From Dryocola sp032000125 (GTDB taxonomy: Bacteria; Pseudomonadota; Gammaproteobacteria; Enterobacterales; Enterobacteriaceae), in the NCBI GenBank assembly GCA_032000125.1, contig DAMALH010000008.1, positions 1-64,000 of the forward strand: DNA of 64,000 nucleotides. The letters run 5' to 3'. Below, in pieces: positions 59,445 through 64,000 of the stretch. Below the pieces are notes generated by a model that did not search any database, was not told the DNA's origin, and saw only the letters and a program-made list of their open reading frames with translations. A program made the position numbers and the translations under genes. Numbering within the stretch: position 1 is the stretch's first letter; every line of letters starts with the position of its first letter.

Positions 59445-60833
59445 TTACTTTCTACGCCACGTGGTGCCAGCCGCGCCGTCTTCCAGCACGATTCCCATCT
59501 CGTTTAAGCGGTCACGCGCCTGGTCAGCAAGCGCCCACTCTTTTGATTTCCGGGCATCGTTACGCTGTTTGATGAGCGCTTCGATTTCAGCAACTTCGCC
59601 GTCGTCCGCCTGCGCGCCGCTTTGCAGGAAGGCTTCCGCTTCCTGTTCCAGCAGCCCCAGCACGCCAGAAAGCTGACGCAGCGCCGCAGCAAGCCCGTTC
59701 GCCGCTGCCAGATCTTCTGTTTTCAGGCGGTTAACTTCGCGCGCCATATCAAACAGCACGGAATAGGCTTCCGGCGTGTTGAAGTCGTCGTCCATTGCTT
59801 CGCGGAAACGCGCTTCGAACGCCTCGCCACCGGCTGGCTGTGCGCTGCTGTCCGTGCCGCGCAGCGCGGTATACAGACGCTCCAGCGAGGTGCGAGCCTG
59901 TTTCAGGTTTTCTTCGCTGTAGTTTAGCTGGCTGCGGTAGTGGCCGGACATCAGGAAGTAGCGAACGGTTTCGGCGTCGTAGTACTTCAGCACGTCACGC
60001 ACGGTAAAGAAGTTGCCCAGTGATTTGGACATTTTTTCACGGTCGACCATCACCATGCCCGAGTGCATCCAGGTATTAACGTATTCACCGTCATGCGCGC
60101 AGGTGGACTGCGCGATTTCGTTTTCGTGGTGCGGGAACATCAGGTCCGAACCGCCGCCGTGAATATCAAAATGGTTGCCGAGCTGTTTGCAGTTCATGGC
60201 GGAGCATTCGATATGCCAGCCCGGACGGCCTTCGCCCCACGGGGATTGCCAGCTTGGCTCGCCGGGTTTGGACATTTTCCACAGCACAAAATCCATCGGG
60301 TTACGCTTCACGTTCGCTTCAACTTCTACGCGCGCGCCGGCCTGGAGCTGGTCCAGATCCTGACGAGAAAGCTTGCCGTAGCCGGGATCGGTTTCTACGG
60401 AAAACATCACGTCGCCGTTGGAAGCCACATACGCATGGTTACGCTTGATAAGCTGTTCAACAATTTCGATGATTTCAGAGATATGTCTGGTGGCACGCGG
60501 TTCGCTGTCCGGGCGCAGAATGTTCAGCGCGTCAAAATCCGCGTGCATTTCGGCCACCATACGGTCGACCAGGGCAACAAAATCCTCGCCGTTTTCCTGA
60601 GCGCGCTTGATAATTTTATCGTCGATATCGGTGATATTGCGCACGTACTTCAGCTCGTAGCCAAGGAACCTCAGGTAACGTGCAACCACGTCGAAAGCAA
60701 CAAAAGTACGGCCGTGGCCGATATGACACAGATCGTAAACGGTTATCCCACACACGTACATGCCGACCCTACCGGCATGAATAGGTTTGAATTCCTCTTT
60801 TTGACGACTCATTGTATTGAAGATTTTTAACAT
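59445..60833 (-). CDS. cysS: cysteinyl-tRNA synthetase
   Basis: 462 residues (E. coli 461). It is a class I synthetase: YVCGITVYDLCHIGHGRTFVAFD contains a zinc-ligand cysteine and the HIGH motif, GWHIECSAM holds another zinc cysteine, and REKMSKSLGNF is the KMSKS loop. It charges tRNA-Cys. It diverges from ppiB with 177 nt between, as in E. coli. Confidence 0.97.
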   Translation of the reverse strand: MLKIFNTMSRQKEEFKPIHAGRVGMYVCGITVYDLCHIGHGRTFVAFDVVARYLRFLGYELKYVRNITDIDDKIIKRAQENGEDFVALVDRMVAEMHADFDALNILRPDSEPRATRHISEIIEIVEQLIKRNHAYVASNGDVMFSVETDPGYGKLSRQDLDQLQAGARVEVEANVKRNPMDFVLWKMSKPGEPSWQSPWGEGRPGWHIECSAMNCKQLGNHFDIHGGGSDLMFPHHENEIAQSTCAHDGEYVNTWMHSGMVMVDREKMSKSLGNFFTVRDVLKYYDAETVRYFLMSGHYRSQLNYSEENLKQARTSLERLYTALRGTDSSAQPAGGEAFEARFREAMDDDFNTPEAYSVLFDMAREVNRLKTEDLAAANGLAAALRQLSGVLGLLEQEAEAFLQSGAQADDGEVAEIEALIKQRNDARKSKEWALADQARDRLNEMGIVLEDGAAGTTWRRK

Positions 60834-61010
60834 CAGGGGATTCCATATCAGCGTGTGTAAGCAAAATTTTGGTATATGTTACCTTAAAATTTCACACGGA
60901 AGCAGTACGCTTTGCAAGGTGATGATCGCGAGCAGTTATGCTATAACAACCATCTTGTGTGGCGGCTCCGTCTGCCGGAACACTGTCTGACTAAATATAG
61001 GATGCACAGC

Positions 61011-61505
61011 ATGGTTACTTTTCACACTAATCACGGTGACATCGTCATCAAAACTTTTGACGATAAAGCGCCAGTGACCGTTAAGAACTTCATGGACTAC
61101 TGCCGCGAAGGCTTCTACGACAACACCATTTTCCACCGTGTGATCAACGGCTTTATGATCCAGGGCGGCGGTTTTGAACCGGGCATGAAGCAGAAAGAAA
61201 CCAAAGACACCATTCAAAACGAAGCGAACAACGGCCTGAAAAACACCCGTGGTACGCTGGCAATGGCCCGCACCCAAGCGCCTCACTCCGCAAGCGCGCA
61301 GTTCTTTATTAACGTGGTTGATAACGACTTCCTGAACTTCAGCGGCGAAAGCCTGCAGGGCTGGGGCTACTGCGTATTTGCAGAAGTAGTGGAAGGGATG
61401 GACGTGGTTGATAAAATCAAAGGCGTTTCCACCGGCCGCAGCGGCATGCACCAGGACGTCCCTAAAGAAGATGTCATTGTAAACAGCGTCACCGTAAGCG
61501 AGTAA
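61011..61505 (+). CDS. ppiB: cytoplasmic peptidyl-prolyl isomerase B (cyclophilin)
   Basis: The ATG at 61011 (MVTFHTNHGDIVIKTFDDKAP) behind AGGATGC gives 164 residues, as in E. coli PpiB. It is a cyclophilin with FHRVINGFMIQGGGFEPG and SAQFFINVVDNDFLNF around the active site. There is no signal peptide, which separates it from periplasmic PpiA. lpxH follows after 10 nt. Confidence 0.96.
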   Translation: MVTFHTNHGDIVIKTFDDKAPVTVKNFMDYCREGFYDNTIFHRVINGFMIQGGGFEPGMKQKETKDTIQNEANNGLKNTRGTLAMARTQAPHSASAQFFINVVDNDFLNFSGESLQGWGYCVFAEVVEGMDVVDKIKGVSTGRSGMHQDVPKEDVIVNSVTVSE

Positions 61506-61515
61506 TCTCCGCTTA

Positions 61516-62235
61516 ATGATCCTGTTTATTGCAGATTTACACCTCTGCTCAGAAGAACCGGCGATTACCGCCGGTTTTCTGCGTTTTCTGGCAGGCACCG
61601 CACGGGAAGCGCAGGCGCTCTATATCCTTGGCGACCTGTTTGAGGCCTGGATTGGCGATGACGATCCCGAACCGCTGCATCGCGAAATTGCGCAGGCAAT
61701 CAAAGCTCTGGTTGATACCGGCGTTCCTTGTTATTTCATTCACGGCAATCGGGATTTCCTGCTTGGCAAACGCTTTGCGCGTTTGAGCGGCATGACGCTG
61801 CTGCCGGAAGAAAAAGTGCTCGACTTATATGGCCGCAGGATTTTAATTCTGCACGGCGATACGCTTTGCACGGACGACGCAGGCTATCAGGCTTTTCGCA
61901 GAAGAGTTCATCAGCCCTGGCTACAAAGATTATTCCTCGCATTGCCGCTGTTTATGCGTGAACGCGTCGCTGCAAAAATGCGTGCCGGCAGCAAGGCGGC
62001 TAACAGCAGTAAATCAGTTGCCATCATGGACGTGAACCAGCAAGCCGTTATCGATGCCCTCACCCGCCATCAGGTGCAGTGGATGATCCACGGCCACACG
62101 CATCGCCCTGAAATTCACCCAATTACGGCAAACGGTAAACCCGCTTTTCGCTGCGTTCTTGGCGCATGGCATACCCACGGGTCGATGATTAAAGTCACGC
62201 CCGAAGACGTTGAGTTAATCCCCTTCGATTTTTAA
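61516..62235 (+). CDS. lpxH: UDP-2,3-diacylglucosamine diphosphatase LpxH
   Basis: A 239-residue calcineurin-type phosphoesterase. The metal-binding blocks FIADLHLC, YILGDLFEAWIGDD, IHGNRDFLLGKRFA, LHGDTLCTDD and IHGHTHRPE are all intact. It hydrolyses UDP-2,3-diacylglucosamine to lipid X and UMP, the fourth step of lipid A synthesis, at the inner-membrane surface. It lies between ppiB and purE, as in E. coli. Confidence 0.97.
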   Translation: MILFIADLHLCSEEPAITAGFLRFLAGTAREAQALYILGDLFEAWIGDDDPEPLHREIAQAIKALVDTGVPCYFIHGNRDFLLGKRFARLSGMTLLPEEKVLDLYGRRILILHGDTLCTDDAGYQAFRRRVHQPWLQRLFLALPLFMRERVAAKMRAGSKAANSSKSVAIMDVNQQAVIDALTRHQVQWMIHGHTHRPEIHPITANGKPAFRCVLGAWHTHGSMIKVTPEDVELIPFDF

Positions 62236-62268
62236 TCCGAAACGCGTTTTTTCGCCGTTTTGTTAGCC

Positions 62269-62284
62269 ACGCAACCGTTTTCCT
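62269..62284. promoter_or_regulatory. PurR box upstream of purEK
   Basis: ACGCAACCGTTTTCCT matches 14 of 16 bases of the PurR consensus ACGCAAACGTTTTCGT. It lies 90 nt before purE and predicts repression by PurR with hypoxanthine or guanine. Confidence 0.85.
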
Positions 62285-62373
62285 TGCCGGTTGTTCATGC
62301 TATTCTCACAGACCTTCTGACCGACCGCCAGGCGCTCGGTGATGTTTGCCTACCCACAGGAGTTTTGAGACGC

Positions 62374-62883
62374 ATGTCCTCCAACCAGACCCCGGCGCGT
62401 ATCGCCATTGTCATGGGTTCCAAAAGTGACTGGGCTACCATGCAGTTTGCCGCAGAAATCCTCACCACCCTTGATATCCCGCACCACCTTGAAGTCGTCT
62501 CCGCGCATCGCACCCCGGATAAGCTGTTTAGCTTTGCCAGGGAGGCCGAAAGCAACGGCTATCAGGTGATTATTGCGGGAGCCGGAGGTGCTGCGCATCT
62601 GCCGGGCATGCTGGCGGCAAAAACGCTGGTGCCGGTGCTTGGTGTTCCTGTGCAAAGCGCGGCGTTAAACGGCGTGGACAGCCTTTACTCCATCGTTCAG
62701 ATGCCACGCGGTATTCCGGTCGGCACGCTGGCAATCGGTAAAGCGGGCGCGGCAAACGCGGCTTTGCTGGCGGCACAGATTCTGGCTCTGCATGACGAGG
62801 CGTTGCATAAGCGTCTGGCCGCATGGCGCCACGAACAGACAGAAGAAGTCTTGCAAAACCCTGACCCGCGGGGTGAGGCATGA
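62374..62883 (+). CDS. purE: N5-carboxyaminoimidazole ribonucleotide mutase PurE
   Basis: The ATG at 62374 behind CAGGAG gives 169 residues, as in E. coli. The frame is open to 62260, but that would cross the PurR box. VMGSKSDWATMQFAAEIL, VVSAHRTPDKLFSFA (catalytic His) and IAGAGGAAHLPGMLAAKT are the class I PurE signatures. It converts N5-CAIR to CAIR in purine synthesis. Its stop overlaps the purK ATG. Confidence 0.97.
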   Translation: MSSNQTPARIAIVMGSKSDWATMQFAAEILTTLDIPHHLEVVSAHRTPDKLFSFAREAESNGYQVIIAGAGGAAHLPGMLAAKTLVPVLGVPVQSAALNGVDSLYSIVQMPRGIPVGTLAIGKAGAANAALLAAQILALHDEALHKRLAAWRHEQTEEVLQNPDPRGEA

Positions 62884-63950
62884 AACGCGTCTGCGTACTG
62901 GGCAACGGCCAGCTGGGCAGAATGCTGCGCCAGGCCGGGGAACCGCTGGGCATTGCGGTTTATCCGGTAGGGCTTGATGCCGAACCAGAAGCGGTTCCCT
63001 TCGCCCAAAGCGTTATTACCGCTGAGATTGAACGCTGGCCTGAAACGGCTCTCACGCGTGAGCTGGCGCGTCACAACGCTTTTGTTAACCGCGATGTCTT
63101 CCCTATCATCGCGGATCGCCTCACGCAAAAACAGTTGTTCGATAAGCTGAATCTTGCCACCGCGCCGTGGCAGCTGCTTTCCAGCCGCGATGAATGGGCT
63201 GGCGTGTTTGCTAGCCTTGGCGATTTGGCTATCGTAAAACGCCGGGTTGGCGGTTATGACGGCCGCGGCCAGTGGCGCTTGCGCAGCGATGAAACCGACC
63301 AGCTACCGGACGACTGCTATGGCGAATGCATCGTTGAGAAAGGCATTAATTTTTCTGGTGAAGTTTCCCTGGTTGGCGCACGCACGCACGATGGCGCTAC
63401 GGTGTTTTATCCGCTTACGCATAACCTTCATCAGGACGGAATTTTACGCACCAGCGTTGTTTTCCCGCATGCTAACGCCGACCAGCAGCGCCAGGCGGAA
63501 GACATGCTTTCGGCCATTATGCACGAGCTGAACTATGTCGGCGTGATGGCAATGGAGTGCTTTATCACGCCAGCCGGCCTGCTGATCAACGAACTTGCGC
63601 CGCGAGTGCACAACAGCGGGCACTGGACGCAGAACGGCGCGTCCATCAGCCAGTTCGAGCTGCACCTGCGCGCGATCGTTGATTTACCCCTGCCGCAGCC
63701 GGTGGTTAACGCGCCGTCTGTCATGATCAACCTGATCGGCACCGGCCTGAACTATGACTGGCTGAAGCTGCCGCTGGTGCATCTGCACTGGTATGACAAA
63801 GACGTGCGCGAAGGGCGAAAAGTCGGCCATCTCAATCTGAACGACAGCGACACGGACAGGCTGAGCGCGTCGCTCGAAGCGCTGGTTCCGCTGCTGCCGC
63901 CGGAATATGCGAGCGGCATTGCCTGGGCGCAGAGCAAACTGAGCCGCTAA
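62880..63950 (+). CDS. purK: N5-carboxyaminoimidazole ribonucleotide synthase PurK
   Basis: A 356-residue ATP-grasp enzyme (E. coli 355). The N-terminal VLGNGQLGRMLRQAGEPLGI, the ATP-binding KRRVGGYDGRGQWRL and the late NELAPRVHNSGHWTQNGA are typical. It uses ATP and bicarbonate to carboxylate AIR to N5-CAIR, the substrate of PurE. It is coupled to purE by ATGA. Confidence 0.97.
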   Translation: MKRVCVLGNGQLGRMLRQAGEPLGIAVYPVGLDAEPEAVPFAQSVITAEIERWPETALTRELARHNAFVNRDVFPIIADRLTQKQLFDKLNLATAPWQLLSSRDEWAGVFASLGDLAIVKRRVGGYDGRGQWRLRSDETDQLPDDCYGECIVEKGINFSGEVSLVGARTHDGATVFYPLTHNLHQDGILRTSVVFPHANADQQRQAEDMLSAIMHELNYVGVMAMECFITPAGLLINELAPRVHNSGHWTQNGASISQFELHLRAIVDLPLPQPVVNAPSVMINLIGTGLNYDWLKLPLVHLHWYDKDVREGRKVGHLNLNDSDTDRLSASLEALVPLLPPEYASGIAWAQSKLSR

Positions 63951-63960
63951 TATTTCCTCG

Positions 63961-63983
63961 CCCTCTCCTTGCCGGGGAGAGGG
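63961..63983 (+). terminator. hairpin after purK
   Basis: Stem CCCTCTCC/GGAGAGGG with a 7-base loop, at the right edge of the window. It is a probable end of the purEK transcript. Confidence 0.55.
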
Positions 63984-64000
63984 ATTAAACAGTTCTTCCT

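Noticed and set aside
1..64000. tRNA, rRNA, prophage or insertion-sequence genes
   Set aside because: I saw no tRNA-like cloverleaf, rRNA segment, transposase, integrase or phage structural gene.

Overview
The window is a chromosomal segment of an Enterobacteriaceae bacterium. Nearly every core gene reads like a close homologue of an Escherichia coli gene: the enterobactin locus, fdnGHI, lldPRD, ilvBN with its ivbL leader, cstA, ahpCF, cysS, ppiB, lpxH and purEK. The order of these blocks is not that of E. coli. A genus such as Cedecea, Enterobacter or Kosakonia is plausible, but I cannot settle it from sequence alone. Three runs of N (31, 166 and 63 bases) are assembly gaps. They interrupt a permease gene, fepD and fepG.

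Region 1 (1-8566): an operon on the minus strand encodes an ankyrin-repeat protein, the three subunits of an oxamate-carbamoyltransferase-like enzyme (AllH, AllF/FdrA, AllG) and a nucleobase-type permease cut by the left edge. A divergent AllS-like LysR regulator faces it. ybdJ and ybdK follow. Region 2 (8582-13499): the respiratory formate dehydrogenase fdnGHI, with an in-frame selenocysteine UGA and FNR-like and NarL-like sites upstream. Region 3 (13553-16579): an orphan four-repeat type I-F CRISPR array, a manganese-type cupin, and a His/Met-rich DUF2946 and PepSY membrane pair. Region 4 (16596-26742): lldPRD with two LldR operators, osmC, ilvBN with the ivbL attenuator, and cstA-ybdD followed by a COG0523 GTPase.

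Region 5 (26928-45797): the complete enterobactin system. entCEBA(H) and entF with ybdZ make the siderophore, entD primes the carrier domains and entS exports the product. fepA, fepB and fepDGC import the ferric complex and fes opens it in the cytoplasm. Fur-box-like sequences lie in all three divergent promoter regions. fepE is absent. Region 6 (45908-55358): gdhA, a 1263-residue three-domain protein (glycoside hydrolase, glycosyltransferase and UDP-galactopyranose-mutase-like flavoprotein), an AT-rich spacer with a candidate small ORF, ybdL and opgB. Region 7 (55359-64000): ahpCF, a yeaR/yoaG-like pair in which the YoaG domain is duplicated, cysS, ppiB, lpxH and purEK.

The two most unusual observations are these. 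(a) A roughly 142-bp palindrome-rich repeat occurs three times, once after ahpC and twice after cysS. Each copy sits between duplicated copies of the local transcription-terminator stem-loop. (b) The three-domain GH-GT-flavoprotein fusion stands alone between gdhA and ybdL.
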